Position numbers and translations under genes: made by a program
Notes under the pieces: generated by a model
What the model saw: the letters and a program-made list of their open reading frames with translations, nothing else
The model's database searches: none
What the model was told of the DNA's origin: nothing
Assembly (NCBI GenBank): GCA_030765045.1
Contig: CM060963.1
Coordinates: forward strand, 113,727,735-113,791,734
Direction of reading: 5' to 3'
Origin: Tenodera sinensis
Lineage: Eukaryota > Arthropoda > Insecta > Mantodea > Mantidae
Length of the DNA stretch: 64,000 nucleotides
In this document: positions 10,080 to 22,959 of the stretch, piece by piece
Layout of the letters: the number at the start of each line of letters is the position of its first letter
How positions within the stretch are numbered: the stretch's first letter is position 1

Positions 10080-10824
10080 CAGAGTGTGCACAAAGTCTGT
10101 ATACCTATATTAAATTCAAACTGACGTGAGAGCTGCAATAAATTGCAAATTCGTCTGTGAACATGACTTTTGCTTTCTCAGACATTCTTTGGAATTGTTG
10201 CAGCATCCAACCACAAGCATTAACACGTTTCTCCAAATCAGCATCTGATAATTCATTCACATTCAATGGATGCCATACTTCATTTTCAGATCCATTTTAA
10301 TGTGTTTCCTCATGGTTGATTCCGGTACCCCTAACTGCAACATGTTTCCTTAAAGATTTAACCAGAAATTGTTGGATAGATTTTTCCACGTCAGCACAAA
10401 GTCCAAGTCTGGTGGATGGTCTTCCACTTCTAATCACGTCGCGAACATTGCCTGTTAAAAATGTTTTCCGTTACCATGCTAACGTCTTCTTTGTCGATGC
10501 TGCTTTCACAAACCGTGCAACAAAATCATCCATGACATTTTTCATTGATTTGCCATTAATTTGACACATGTAAACCCACACAGCAGACACTAAGTGTTCC
10601 TCAATTGTGTAACCACTTGTATCAGCCATTTTTTCTCAATATCTCGGCATCAACTAATTTGATTCATAATATTTGTTGTCATAAGAGTGACAATCGAACA
10701 TCAAAGTCATCAACAATGGGTATCTGACAGGAGAACAATATGTATACCAACTTCAAAACAAACCAAATTTACTCACTTAATTTTAAATTTAGTACAGGGG
10801 TACACAGACTTTGTGCACACACTG
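10080..10824 (-). mobile_element. Internally deleted Tc1/mariner-superfamily transposon
   Basis: Ends are inverted copies sharing GTGTGCACAAAGTCTGT and both lie next to TA. The minus strand encodes broken transposase starting MADTSGYTIEEHLVSAVWVY near 10629, with an RSGRPS linker and helix-turn-helix-like N-terminus similar to DUF4817-type transposases. It reaches only the region of the first catalytic aspartate (MFTDE) before the far end begins. In-frame stops are present. The rest of the catalytic domain is deleted, so this is a non-autonomous relic. Confidence 0.7.
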
Positions 10825-10945
10825 TATAACCTTTTAAGGTGTTGTTTGGCATCCTAACTATCCATTTTAAGGATAATTAAAGGAACTGGAAATTTCTTGA
10901 GTAGGAAGCAACATGCTATTTCATTTTGCTAAACTTTGTATTAGG

Positions 10946-11190
10946 TTGTTGTTGTTGTTGTAGTGTTTAACGCCCACTTTTACTACTACGGCACCGCAGG
11001 CGGTGACACTGATGATACATGAAGATGGAGCACCGGTGGAATGAGATGGCGGGGGAAACCGGAGTACCCAGAGAAAACCCGCCCTGATGCCGCTTCGTCC
11101 ACCACGAATACCACATGCGGGTCCCTGGGATCGAACCCGGGTCGCCTAGGTGGTAGGCGAGCGTGCTAACCGCTCGGCCACGGCGCCGCC
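10946..11190 (-). repeat. SINE family 1, copy 1, with target duplication
   Basis: On the minus strand a tRNA-like head carries A box TGGCCGAGCGGTTAGC and B box GGGTTCGATCCC, then a GC-rich body, ending GTTAAACACTA followed by a CAA repeat tail. TTGTATTAGG flanks it at 10936-10945 and 11191-11200, a 10-bp target duplication. The 245-bp copy is essentially full length. Other copies are at 15815 and 51751. Confidence 0.9.
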
Positions 11191-11200
11191 TTGTATTAGG

Positions 11201-12349
11201 TGCTGACTATGGCAATCTTTCACCTTTGTAAGAATTACATTATATTAGATATCTTGTTTACGTTAGATTTATGCAACATTTGCAATTACAGAAATTACTC
11301 TTTTTTTTAAATGTAGAAGCTTTTCAGGAGTTAATTACCTGTCATCACTACCCACCTAGGTCAATACTTTATTGAAATAATTAGTGATCTTGCCAATTTG
11401 TCAAATTTTTCCTAAACATTTTTTCTAAAACCATGTCCTAAGTTTGGTTTGGATTTAATTCATACTGGGTACAATGATTCTATTTGCTGCACAGCCCTTG
11501 TATCAATGCTTGTTATTAACACAAGTTTAATGCTGCATCTGAAGGAATTTAGTATTTTTTATGATTACTGTATGCAATGGCTACGTAAGTCTAGTAGAAT
11601 AATATGCAGGGCACCTACACAGGTGTGCAAAATTTAAAGATGAAGTAATTTTTTCCTGTTAATATATTATAGGAATGTTAAAACAGTAATTAGGCTTTAA
11701 TTTGACAAATCGATCAGTTTTATTTTCATATTACATCAATTTCATCAATGCAAAAGTAGAATCAGACTGAAAAAATCAAATTCAGTTGAAAACTTTTATG
11801 TCATGCCAGTATGTTGCCATGATAGTTCAGTCAACAAGAGGAACTGAGCAGAGATCAGAAGATGGTGGTTCAAATCTAACTATAGCTTTGAATTTTTCAG
11901 TCTTTCGATGTTTGTCCTTCATATGGCATGTGTGAAAGAACCATTAATGTATCACCAAATGTATCTAATGTCAGAAATATGTTTAACTTGCATAAGCAAC
12001 AGTGAATATAATAATAAACGACGTTTATAATAGGTATTGATTCAGAAATTGTTACATACATGAAACAGAAGCACATGAAAGCCAGAGAAGTAAACAAAGG
12101 AATAGGGGATATGATTATATCTAACAGTGATACCCAAGTTTCAATGTCTCTGAGGCTGTCTGGGAATTGCAGTGATAACAGGAAAGAGATTTTAATGTAA
12201 AGGCAAATTTCTTTTCTACTATCATAAAGCATGCTCGCTTGGTATGTGAATTAATTACTACATTTCCAACAGTTTAAATAATACTTTATATTGTACATAA
12301 TGTATATTTTGCTGTTAATAAACATATTTCAGCAGTTTGCAAATTATAA
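11201..12349. other. Unannotated sequence with a weak tRNA-like patch
   Basis: No gene is seen. Positions 11815-11885 contain TAGTTCAGTCAACAAGAGG and, 30 bases on, GGTTCAAATC, which could be an old SINE head. The rest is AT-rich and featureless. Confidence 0.35.
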
Positions 12350-13680
12350 AAGAACCTCATTCATCCAGACTAGGTAGGATCAGAGGTAATCTGGATTAAT
12401 GAAAATCCGGAAACAAATTATTAAATTAATAGAAACTTTGATGTATCAAGGAAAAAGAAATGAACCTATCCTGATGAGACCTCTAGAATTGCAATCAGAA
12501 GTGTGATGAGAACAAATGAAAGTTAATCTTTCGTTAACTAGTTTTGTTTTTCTGTGACCTGACCATGGCAGCAGTACTATTGATAGCTTGAAATCTGCAA
12601 CTGATAGTGGTCTTTATGGTACCTGTGGTGCCAACATTACAACTGTATACATTCATGTGTACCTATTTATCAAGTGATGCACATATTTTTATGATGAAAA
12701 AACGGTGTAATAATCAATCAGGACAAACTGAACATCTGAAAATTCTCAAAATTTGTTACAAATTTCAAATTATCTTAAAGATAACTCTCTTAAATTAAAC
12801 ATTAAAAAAAAAAACTGGTACATTTTCGGCATCAGCAAAAAAGGAGGGAGGAACTAAACTACATAAATGTAAGACTTGAAAGTACTAAAGTAGAACAGGT
12901 ATCTAATCAAAATTTTTTAGGAATATATCGTGATGAACACTAACATACGAAATACATGTAAACGAAGTCTGTAGAAAAATCACAAAAAACATATACCTAC
13001 TAGAATACTTTGCAAATTACCTAAATGTAGAAGAGCTCAAAGCTATATATTATGGAATATGGTATTGAAATTTGGGGAGGATGTGGGGTAACAAAATTAA
13101 ACAGGATACTATTGCTACAGAAGAGATACATATGTCATATTTTTCGACTAAAGACTACAGACACGTGTAAGCCACTCTTTAAAAGGAATAAAATATTGAC
13201 AATAGTTGCTATCTATGTATACAAAGCAATTATACTGACTCAAAACAAATTACTAAAAACATAGATATTCACACATATAACATCAGACGGAATGAAAATT
13301 ACCATAGAACACACTTAAATAAGGTTTTAATGAAAAAGGATCCGATTGTAATGGGAGTGATAGTATATAACACCCTACCAAAAAGTATAAAAGAGCACAC
13401 AAGAAAAAACTCCTTTACTAAAGAGTTAAAGAATTAACTAACTGAAAAGTGCCCATACAGTTTAGAAGAGTTGTTAAATTAATCTGTGCTGTTAATGTAT
13501 TTTTTGTATATTCAATATTTCATGTTTATATTACGATGTATAGATTATTTTTACTAGCTATAATTCTAATTAAGTGCCTATGATGTACTTTTTATTCATG
13601 TATTAGCATTTGACAATGCTCCATGCTTGTATTACAAGTTTTATGAGGAATAAGAGAGCAGATAAATGAGGTTCTTGACA
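12350..13680. mobile_element. Possible pogo/Tigger-like element interrupted by a LINE fragment
   Basis: AAGAACCTCATTCATCC near 12350 is matched by its inverted form GATAAATGAGGTTCTT near 13663. The left end continues with CTGGATTAATGAAAATCCGG, typical of pogo/Tigger-type termini. No transposase is seen, and the middle is taken up by the LINE tail at about 12850-13660. Target TA bases are not clearly aligned. Confidence 0.4.
12850..13660 (+). pseudogene. 5'-truncated non-LTR retrotransposon, RT C-terminus and 3' UTR
   Basis: The frame at 13052-13264 begins MEYGIEIWGGCGVTKLNRIL, the conserved segment after the RT fingers/palm in jockey-like LINEs. It continues in other frames as KKDPIVMGVIVYNTLPKSIK up to a stop near 13481. 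The 3' UTR to about 13660 matches 30930-31170 closely. Frameshifts and stops mark it as dead. The clade is not certain. Confidence 0.75.
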
Positions 13681-14094
13681 TACTACATATTTGCTTATTT
13701 TATGTGTATATTTTATAAATTTATTTTTATTTGACCTTTATACTTTATTTACAAATAGGATATTTCTGAATATGTGCCACTGAGTCAGTTTTAAAACTTG
13801 GCAACACTTATGATAGCTCACACATAACATAACAGCTGCTCAACATTTATTAAAAAACACAAAGTACAAACTAACTGTTTTATATATTTGCACATTTCTC
13901 TCACCTTGCTTCCGCTGTTACTTCTTTGAAAACTAATATTATGTTCTGCCAATCATTACATGAATTTCAAAACCACTGTCTCCAAATTAAATTCAGTACC
14001 TGAAAGTGTTGGCAATACAGTGAAGGAAAAAGTACATATTCTTTCAAAAAGCCCAGGATATTACTGAATGTTAGAATTTGAAGGAATGTAGCAA
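13681..14094. other. No feature recognised
   Basis: AT-rich sequence without coding frames or repeats that I can identify. Confidence 0.4.
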
Positions 14095-14300
14095 GGAAAC
14101 ATTTCAAACTGCATAATGAAATGCCAGTAAAAGCACAACGAATTTCAGCTTTTGTACATGCACCTCAAGTTCCCGTGTGGAGAGATGCTTTTTCTACTCT
14201 AAGGATTTCTTAAGAAACAATAGATGATGGTTAACTATGAAAACTCAAAACATTTGATGGTCATAAATTGCAACTGATAAGCAGTAGAGAACTAACAGTA
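14095..14300 (+). pseudogene. Possible hAT-type transposase C-terminal fragment
   Basis: With frameshifts, the + strand reads VERCF then STLKDFLRNNR and LTMKTQNI, similar in pattern to the C-terminal dimerisation region of hAT-family transposases (VERSFS followed by R-rich and LVVN blocks). It is short, broken and lacks recognisable ends, so the assignment is tentative. Confidence 0.35.
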
Positions 14301-15215
14301 TAAGTACAATTATTTGTTTCTTTTTTGTTTTGTTTGTTCATTTTTAAGGAAAATGTATATAACTCTTAAACAGTAAAGATACATTTAATAACCTGAATAA
14401 TTCATATGGTTTCCAATACTTTTATACCTGGAGAGATTATATAAAATTACCTTAAAATGTTATATTGTGATATAGCAGCTATGGTGCAAGGTTATTGGGA
14501 GATTGGTGCTGGACAGTCGGAATGTAAACAGAAATAACCAGCATAAACACTATAAAGACTAGCACCTGATAATCAGAATCTTCCAGAAGTTTCACCTTCT
14601 TAAACATTTTGGAACAGTGTGGAAACTTCCAATGGTTACATACATCAGAACTCTTGTGAAGTCAGCAGGTGCATTTCTGTGTGGCAAAACTAACTGTTCT
14701 TTGAGAGAGAGCTTGCGTCGACTGTGGTGATGTACAACAAAATCTTCAAATCCTAGTTAGGACTTCTAGATCTAGATTACCACGTAAAAGGTACTTAAGG
14801 CGGGGGAACTGTCTTGAAAACCATGTTGCATTCTTGGAAGATGGAAAACTTGAATACCAAGTATGGTATAAAATTGATGAAAATGAAGTGTTTAAAACAG
14901 TGGAGTACATTGATAAATTGAAAAATGTATCAATATTTCTAAACACATTCTGCTCCAACATACTTGTAATTATGTTAATCACAGGACTAGTTTCGGAGAG
15001 GGTTCTTTCCATTATTCAGCTATTGATTGACTGGTTGAAGATCAGGTAACTGCCTCTGCCTTCTCTCGTTGCCTGGTATGTTGAAATTCATCAGCCTATC
15101 TCAATCCTTAATGATATAAATATTTTCTCACACCGTTAACTCCCAATAATTTTTTACTGGTTTCAAAAGTTGGATATTTAGGTTGATATATGATTGAAAG
15201 ACCAAAAGGGGTGAG
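14301..15215. other. No feature recognised
   Basis: Two overlapping 70-90 codon frames at 14746-15049 on opposite strands resemble nothing known to me. No element ends seen. Confidence 0.35.
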
Positions 15216-15600
15216 CTATGACTGATTTATCTGTTTCTTTGTATTTGATGTTACTGATGTGTTCTTTCATTCTGGTTTACAAATTTCTTTTTGCTTTGCT
15301 GATATATATCTTATGGCAGTCTTCACAGTTGATATGGTAGATTCCTGATAATTTAATACTTGGAGTTGTATTTTTTGGCTGCACAAAACAAGCAGAGTGT
15401 TAGAAATTTACTCAATCACCCTCTAAAAAATACAACTCCAAATATTAAATCATCAGAAATCTACCGTGTCAACTGTGAAGACTGTCATAAGATACGCATT
15501 GGCAAAACAAAAAGAAATTTGGAAGCCAGAATGAAAGAAAAAAACATTAAATACAAAGAAACTCATAAATCATCAGTGGCTCAAATGGCACTGAACTTTT
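15216..15600. mobile_element. Two Penelope-like GIY-YIG fragments in head-to-head orientation
   Basis: 15216-15380 encodes, on the minus strand, SGIYHINCEDCHKIYI and a downstream TRMKEH stretch. 15423-15588 encodes the same segment on the + strand (EIYRVNCEDCHKIRIGKTKR). These match the GIY-YIG endonuclease that ends Penelope-like retroelement proteins. The two diverged arms form an inverted repeat of about 165 bp around a 42-bp spacer. Both copies contain stops or lost residues and lack the RT part. Confidence 0.7.
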
Positions 15601-15814
15601 AATTTCTGATTCTAAATTTCAAGGTTTATCCACACGTTTGTGTGTGTAAATCAATCAATAATCATTGATTGGCCTGATATATGGAAACTGTAGTCAAATG
15701 GACTTATCTTAACTGCTATGATTTTCAGCATCCCATTGGGCATGAAACACTGCTTAATTTTGCACTGCTCTATCAGGTTTGAGGTTCTTTTAGGTGTCAT
15801 AAGTCTATAACATA

Positions 15815-16195
15815 GTGGCGCAATGGCCGAGCGGTCAGACCGTTTGCTTACCACATAGGCCGCCTGGATTCAATCCCAGGGACCCACATGTGGTATTCGT
15901 TATGGACAAAGCAGTGTCTGGGCGGGTTTTATCCGGGGTCTCTGGTTTCCCCACCACTCACTCCACCAATTGCTACATCATCACCTTTTTAATCATTTCG
16001 CCCGCACTCATATCATCCTCTTCCTCACTCTCATACCTGGTGCTTGGCTGACCATCCACTTCCAGGTCTTCACTCTGTCTGGTTCATAGGTTCCTGTGCT
16101 CCCTGACAGGCATCTGACCTTAGACACTGGCTTGTAAAGCCCTAGAGGGTATGTCCTACATAAGGGGAGGGTAATTAGGTAAAGAAGAAGAAGAA
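15815..16195 (+). repeat. SINE family 1, copy 2 with a different 3' region
   Basis: The tRNA-like head (TGGCCGAGCGGTCAGA, then GGATTCAATCCC) and the conserved body through GGTTTCCCC match the copy at 10946. The following 200 bp differ and end in an AAG-repeat tail. It may be a subfamily with a replaced tail. A target duplication is not clear. Confidence 0.75.
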
Positions 16196-16857
16196 ATCTA
16201 TGGCCATTGGCCTTACCTTCCTTCTGAAGGAAGCCATGCTAAGGATTTTTACAACCAAAACAAGTCCATTGCTCTCTGCCAGCTTTGAACACATGACCTC
16301 AGAAACCAGAGGCTGACATGTTACCAAATGAATATTAAACATAGAAACACTACTAACAGTGAAATATTCTTCACGTTTAAGGTCATTTTGAGCCACTTTT
16401 TTTACACTCACTTTCACTTAAATTGCTTTAAAAAACTGGAAATGTTTTCAAGACCGTTTGGTCTCATTCTCAGCCATTGAGTGACCCAAACATGTTACCA
16501 AATACTGCAGTGTCATGGAGTTTAAAATGGTAAAATATGATTAGAATTAAGTATTAACTGAAAATCTTTCTATAAAGCTACCTTCTAGAGGCAATTACTC
16601 TCCATAGTAAGCATTTCTATTAAAGGTAGGCTTGTTTAATTTGTGTATTGGTCATAAATCCAAATCTTGTAGCTCCATCCCAATAAAAATTATTTATTCC
16701 ATTAAATCATGATTATGATAAATTAATAAACTTTAAAACATTATGTCAAATGTTTGTAACTCCAGAAACACTACTGAGAGATATATAAATATAATAACAT
16801 TGTATGACAAAAACTGAAAATATTTTATATGCATGAAACTAAGAGAAATCAAACTGT
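16196..16857. other. No feature recognised
   Basis: No coding frame or repeat I can name in this AT-rich stretch. Confidence 0.35.
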
Positions 16858-17090
16858 TGTTGTTGTTGTTGTTGTTTTCTAGTGCCTTGCATCTGGCAAT
16901 GAAGCCATTAGCATTCGTGCTTTCCAATACTTTTGAACTGTAGTTTCTTCTGATCTTAATGCTTCACAGGTCTTCAAGTGTTCTTCATTCATTTCTGCTG
17001 GATCGTTACACAGGACACATATTGGTGAGGCTGAGATACCTATTCTGTAGAGATGACTTGCCAAGCAGTCATGATTTGTCAATCAAACTT
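16858..17090 (-). pseudogene. 5'-truncated LINE 3' end (cysteine motif, CAA tail)
   Basis: Minus-strand frame 16879-17082 reads TNHDCLASHLYRIGI then PICVLCNDPAEMNEEHLKTC, the C-terminal zinc-like motif found after RNase H in I/R1-type LINEs. The copy ends in a CAA repeat (TTG repeat on +, 16858-16876). It is homologous to the end of the LINE at 45913-50466 and shares its last 40 bp with the micro-insertion at 41592. Confidence 0.8.
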
Positions 17091-17985
17091 CAGTTTATCA
17101 ATCCTGTTAAATAAGTATAGCATTCATTTCGAGCAATATTTTATTTTTAAACTGGGTTATAAATACTGTTATGACATAATAGTTTGGGTGCACAGGTACC
17201 AATTTAGGACTAAATATTATGCAGAAATACTATAATGAAACACTTGACATGAAAACTAAAAATGATAAACTTAGAAGAGAATTTTTTTAATGTATGTCCC
17301 TGTACGAAAAAAAATATGCAGTTAATTATTGCATAGGTAGGTAGCAAGCATTAAGAATATCTTTTCTAGTCCAAACATATACACTAACATAAAGTAAAAT
17401 AATTATCCAACTGTTGGAGAGTACATTGAAAATGTAAAACATAGTTTCAAGTATAAAAAATGGTGTCAGATTAATAGCAAGAGTTAAATCTAAAACATGA
17501 TTAAAGCTACTTAGCTCTCAAGAATGAAACTTCCAAAATATATATAAAACAAGAAAAAAATTGCATAATTCTAATGGTTTACAAAAAAAAACCTCTCAAG
17601 TTAAACATATTGCAATCAATATGTATGACAGGAAGACAAAACTGGAAGAAAATCTAAACAGCAGATGTGTATCACATACATACAGAAACTTGATCTAAAA
17701 GGGGCATTCAACAACTGAAAGGTAGCAGCTCTACTGTGTTCCAGAGAAACTCCCTTAGATGTAACAAACAGAGTTAAATTAGGAGAAACATAAAGAATTG
17801 CACATATATTTGAAAATTTTATGGAACTGAGAAAGAATGTTGGGTAATTTGAAAATTTCTTGGAATGATAAACAGATTATGCATTTTCAGAGTAGTTTTG
17901 TATTCAAAATCAGCCATATTTCATGGAACATTTCTGCAATAACATACGATTATTCAAGAATCATAGTCCACTTAGCTGTATATAA
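17091..17985. other. No feature recognised
   Basis: AT-rich, no supported gene or element. Confidence 0.35.
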
Positions 17986-18990
17986 TTGAATCCCGATACC
18001 CCAACCTAATGTGGACTGAGAGGCTATCAAGTTACCGAAATGTTGTGGTTTAGGGAATAAGGGGTCTGTTATTTACAACTCACAACATAATACTGCAAAT
18101 TACATAAATGCATATTCTAGCACAATGTAGGAAACAAAAGTATAACATATTCCAAAATTTATTATATGTATATTATGTTCCCCTTTGTCCGGTCTCTTTA
18201 AACACATCCAATTAAATTCCATTCTCATGTTAACTTGTATTTTCTTCTCATTCGACATTTTCACTGGCACAAACAACTCAACACATTAACAGTAGGCCTG
18301 AAATCCTGGAAGCTGCACTGTAACCAGAAGTATGTAACTAAAAGTTCAGCTTACCACATACAGGGGTATTTTTAGAACTGGCTAATGACCTTGCTAGGAT
18401 CTGCATCTGTGACATCATGCAAATTGATTATGGAGGTAACGTCTGTGTCCTTCTTTGAAATAAACAAGACAGTCTGATAATGTGACATGGTACTGCACTT
18501 AATAATACATGGTCCGTAATGTTTATGTACTACACGAAAGCTGGAAAGGTAACCTGACACTCCTATGGAGTTATAAATACAAAAGAGAACTCGATCATAA
18601 ACCACTGTGCAATTTATCATGTCTATAAAATACCTTTGTACTGGGTGAAGCAATTAATCTTCAAACTTTCCTAACAAGTGTTTGTGCTACGCATGCACAT
18701 TATTAGCGGCAAGCTTTTGGTTTCGTGGCAATGGTCTGCCAGCTGCTTATGTTCTGATTAGGTATCAAAGGTGAATACGCGATCAGCCCTTTGGTCACTG
18801 TGAGGGAGAATGTGGTAGTTTGCATACGTATACTAATTAAAATTTGCCTGTACTATTCATACCGTATAGTAGATACTAGAAATTATTACAGTGAAGTTTA
18901 ACGATAAAAAATTAAAATAAAAAGAGTCATCGAGTTACACGGGATGCGAACTTATTGAGAACGTTGTTGTTAACAGGATTCTACTGTACT
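17986..18990. mobile_element. Pogo/Tigger-like element, copy A (uninterrupted)
   Basis: Homologous to 31980-32349 plus 34030-34200. The right end (GAGTTACACGGGATGCGAAC... to GATTCTACTGTA) and the left part (GAATCCCGATACCCC) have the look of pogo/Tigger termini. About 310 bp in the middle (18360-18660), with an open minus frame of 93 codons that I do not recognise, are missing from copy B. This copy preserves the empty site of the Tc1 insertion found in copy B. Confidence 0.5.
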
Positions 18991-19216
18991 ACAGTATACA
19001 CATGTGCACATATGAAACATGACAAATATCAAATGTTGCATGGTTATTATGTACTTTGTAAGGATGGGTATAAATGCAACAGAAATTTATACTGATTGAC
19101 AAATGTCTCTTGGAAACTCTGCACCATAATTTTCGACAACTTCCAAGTGCACCACAAAGTTTAGATATGACTGACTATGCACTGTAAAATGGAAATCCCC
19201 ATGACAACAGAAATCT

Positions 19217-19334
19217 TCAATAAAGTACATGATATGGTTCCAAAAGATTGCCACATGAAGATGTCTGTAATTGCTGCAGCTCCGGGTAGAGTGGACATAT
19301 GTCCTCTTTTTCCTTAACATATGCTCCTCTTCTA
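19217..19334 (-). CDS. Terminal coding exon of an unrecognised spliced gene
   Basis: On the minus strand an acceptor (CACTTCTTTTGCAG) ends at 19335. The exon then supplies one base to complete a codon and reads RRGAYVKEKEDICPLYPELQ on to YHVLY and TGA at 19217-19219. The start phase matches the end of the exon at 28516-28690. A second frame is also open over this stretch (18 residues more upstream-like, ending near 19097) but has the wrong phase. The sequence resembles ordinary protein, not transposon. The gene is not recognised. Confidence 0.65.
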
Positions 19335-20239
19335 CTGCAAAAGAAGTGTCAGGGTGAATTTGCAGAAACTTTGGCAAATGTCTTCTTTTTTGTAGCCAGG
19401 AAAAAATTTGGAATTTAAATAACATGAAACTCCTTTCTATCAATCAATATCAAATATTGGCAAAATACAAACAAAAGCAAAGACTGTACACACAGTATTA
19501 TGCTTCTAATATTTTTTTCACTATACTGCTCTTTGGCCATACCATACTAACAATGTATTTGCTACAATAATGCTATTATCTGTGCATTCTATGACAAGTT
19601 TCCTATGTTGCTCAATTTCTTGTTCCAAGCTTCTGAAAACAGAAGAATTCTTGCTAGTAACCCCCACCACAATACAAATGTGGAAATGTTATTTTCCAAC
19701 TTTGTTCTACGATGACTCCCCAACATTTTGTCTGGTAGCAGGCACTTTGTGGCTATGCTGTTTATATGGAAGAGCCGCCAACATTCAGAATGACAAACAG
19801 AGTAGAAATTTAAATCACTGCTACAAAGCGTAGCTGATGGATATTTTCATAAGAATTTATAAAGAGCGACAGAACTTTGCCATAGGATCTGTGAACCTAG
19901 TTTCCAATAATCCAGGATTGTGGCGAAAAAATTTGGTTTCAGATAACAAACATATAAATTGATAAGTATGTTTGGAAGGGCAAAAAGAATTACTATTTTC
20001 ACAAGTTTTGCTAATACTCAAGAATTGGCACTTTCCTCTGCATATATGCAGTTATAACAAAATTGAGCACTTTGTTGACATTTAGAGATTTTTTTATATG
20101 CGAGAGCATGTTAAAAAAAATCTGATGTGTTGCACTTACATGACTTTCTCTACTCTTGTACTAACCAGTCTTACAAACTCTTATTCCTATATCTTCTTCG
20201 TGTTAGTTAAGATAAACATTTGTACAAATTATCTTATTG

Positions 20240-20900
20240 CTTACTTCCTTGTAGGTGCAAGGGGAATATTAGAATACAGTAGGCTTTGTGCGACAGTCAA
20301 ATCTTTTGAAGCTTTCAGATTCCGTTCTCCTTGCAGACTTAATATATAAAAAAAAATGAACAACGATGTTCTATTTCATAAAAGTTTTAAGTTTTCCGAA
20401 ACTCACACATATAACAAGGAATATCTCCAAAACGATTCACCCTACAAGAAAATTTATTGAGACATAAATTGTGTATTTTAGCAAGATATACATTTTTTGT
20501 ACAGTATGATTTGGCCTATCTCTAACGGTTTACCAGTTATGCAAAAGTCGTCCAGACTAAATACGACAAAATATCTCAAAATCATTAGAGCCATTTTCAA
20601 GAAAATCAAAATTTTTGAAAAATGTTCCATGCAAAGGGTAGTTTAGGGTGGGGCTATTTTCTTCAAAATCTTCATGTCGCATCCCTGAATGACACTAAAC
20701 TTAAATACCAACTTTGGTTTTTAACCGACTTCGTATTTGAGTTATGCTGTCCACAGACACACATACAGACCTTTTTCTAAAAATACGTGTTTTTTTTTTT
20801 TTTTTTTTTTATTCAGGGGGTCTCAAAACATATATTTCTGGTGAAATCTTGACATCGATTTTTTGGGTGGAATACAATACTTCCCCTACTTACCAGTAGA
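20240..20900 (+). repeat. Dispersed repeat of unknown type
   Basis: Shares blocks with 40200-40560 and 41640-41960, including TTTTTGGGTGGAATACAATAC (20858-20878 and 41704-41724) and ACTAAACTTAAA followed by a TTTGGT block. It has no coding frame. It may be the body of an old non-autonomous element. Confidence 0.45.
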
Positions 20901-21439
20901 GAAAGTAATATAGCACACATGAATTACAGGTCTTCTAATTGATCACATTTATTTTTAAACTGTGTATTATAACAAAAGGAGAGAGAATGAGATATGTAGG
21001 TGAGCCAGATAGGCTAGAATAAGAGAAGCTGATACTGTAATGTGAAACTTGTGAAGGTCAAAGTTATGCCACTATCAGGGTAGCACTATAAGAATCATTT
21101 TAGGTGAAACACAACAAACCATTATTTTTTCTTCTAAAACACTGGAATGTTGCTTTCTTAAACCTAAATAATATATCCTAATACTGTGTATAAATATTAC
21201 ATTTACAAATATTTAGAATGGGCCTCGAAAAGCTCCTTGGTATGATTTGAATGGGCATTTAGTGAAAGTAATCATCTTTTCCTGACCATGTGGTCACACT
21301 AGCTCTGGGTATTTCAGGGAAATGTGTGTTTTAGATTTTGAGAGAAGATTCAGAATGAAAAAAATTATCTGCAAGATGTGTGGTCATTTTGGATCAAAAT
21401 CAATCATAGTACAATCTCTGAGCAAAGTTTGGCTCACTT

Positions 21440-21901
21440 CCAGAGATATCCAACTTACTTTAATACTCTGATTTGAAACTGGATGCATTACTATACAAAA
21501 CATCATGGGAATACCACAATTCAGCACAACCAAAGACGGCTAGGTTTGTGAAATCAGTCAGGAAGATCATGGCATCAAGTTTTCTGGGATGCCATGGGTG
21601 TGCCACTATTTGAAAAATCTATCACCAAAGCATATTATGCTAACATTTTGGATTAATTAAAGACCAAAATATGGCAGAAGAGGCTCTATGTGGCAAAGAA
21701 ATATTCCTCTTCCATCAAGACAACTGACAGTACCGATAGAGAGATCAAGGAGAGTTTTACAATGCTGCTGATGATGCTTGCCGCAGCTGCAAGTGAAACA
21801 TCTGGAAGTGGAAAGAAGAAGTCCAGTGGACCACAGCCTCTTAGCTTGGAAGTATATTTTACTAATTATGTCTTCAGCCGTGAAAGCCTTTGTTTATTAA
21901 A
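21440..21901 (+). pseudogene. Degenerate mariner transposase fragment
   Basis: Across several frames the + strand gives ETWMHYYT, then VFWDAMGVPLFE, ITKAYYANILD and FLFHQDN, which are the successive blocks of a mariner DDD transposase (first catalytic region to the second). Stops and shifts are frequent, and no terminal repeats are found. Confidence 0.6.
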
Positions 21902-22959
21902 GTAATAAATGCTAAGATAGAAACTACATTACAACACTCTAACACGCTGCCTTTTTACTTAACGCTTGACTTCACATCTACTCACTGTATTCTCTTCTTT
22001 TTGATTTATAGTCGTTATACATCTTTTTATTCAGGAGACTTCAAAACCTGCATTTGCAGGTTCACATTTTTTAACCTAACACATCACTTCCTCTGCCTTA
22101 TGCAAGTGGTAATGATAGTACAAATGGTATTTAATATAATAACAGGATGGCACTGAAGACAAATTTAAACAATGGAGCGTTAGATTCATGAAGATGGTTA
22201 CACCATGAAATGCTTTTATAACATACAATGGCAGTGAATCCCACAGAGGAGGTTTTAAAAAGTATGTGTAAAATATCTCCCAGTCTTTGCAAGAAAATTC
22301 TACTTTTAAAACAGTATTTCATGAAAGCAATGTTTGACTTCATCTCAAAAATCTCCCTTAGACTTCACTCTCTAGACATGTCATAAAATTGCACAACCAT
22401 ATTCACAACAAACCAATTGTATACAGGCTCTATTCCATGTTAAATCATTTTAAATATAGGAAAGGCTAACCTTGCTAACCTTTTTAAATAAAATTATTTT
22501 TTTATTTGTACACAGTTTGTAACACTGAATTATGTAGTGTTTGAGAATTCCAAACTTCATGCTTTTTAAAGTAAAATTCTTTATCCCTAAAATTTACAAA
22601 TATATCTTAAAAATCTTTTAATCAAATTATTTAAATTGCACCTTATTTTAATTCCTTAGAGTTTGGACAGCCTTATAAATAATCCATATTTTAAATACAA
22701 TACTTATTTTACTGTTATCTCTTTATAACAATACTAAAATAGGACAGCTATCCCACTATTGGATTTTTTTCTTTCTACTGCAGTGGTAGCTGATAAGGAA
22801 TTGTTTGAAATAATTCAAATTGTAGTCATTGATCCCTTCAAAAAACAATGGGCATTCTTTGCATCTTTTGACTTACAGAGACGAATGCAATCATTTTACC
22901 AATATATGGATATTCAATGTTATGTGCCTGAGCATGAAAATTAAATGTAATGATGAAAC

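Noticed and set aside
10316..10564. 82-codon plus frame
   Set aside because: Shadow of the minus-strand transposase remnant in the deleted transposon.
19087..19333. Longer minus frame overlapping the terminal exon (contains HMLRKKRTYVHSTRS)
   Set aside because: Its splice phase does not match the preceding exon, whereas the shorter frame ending at 19217 does.
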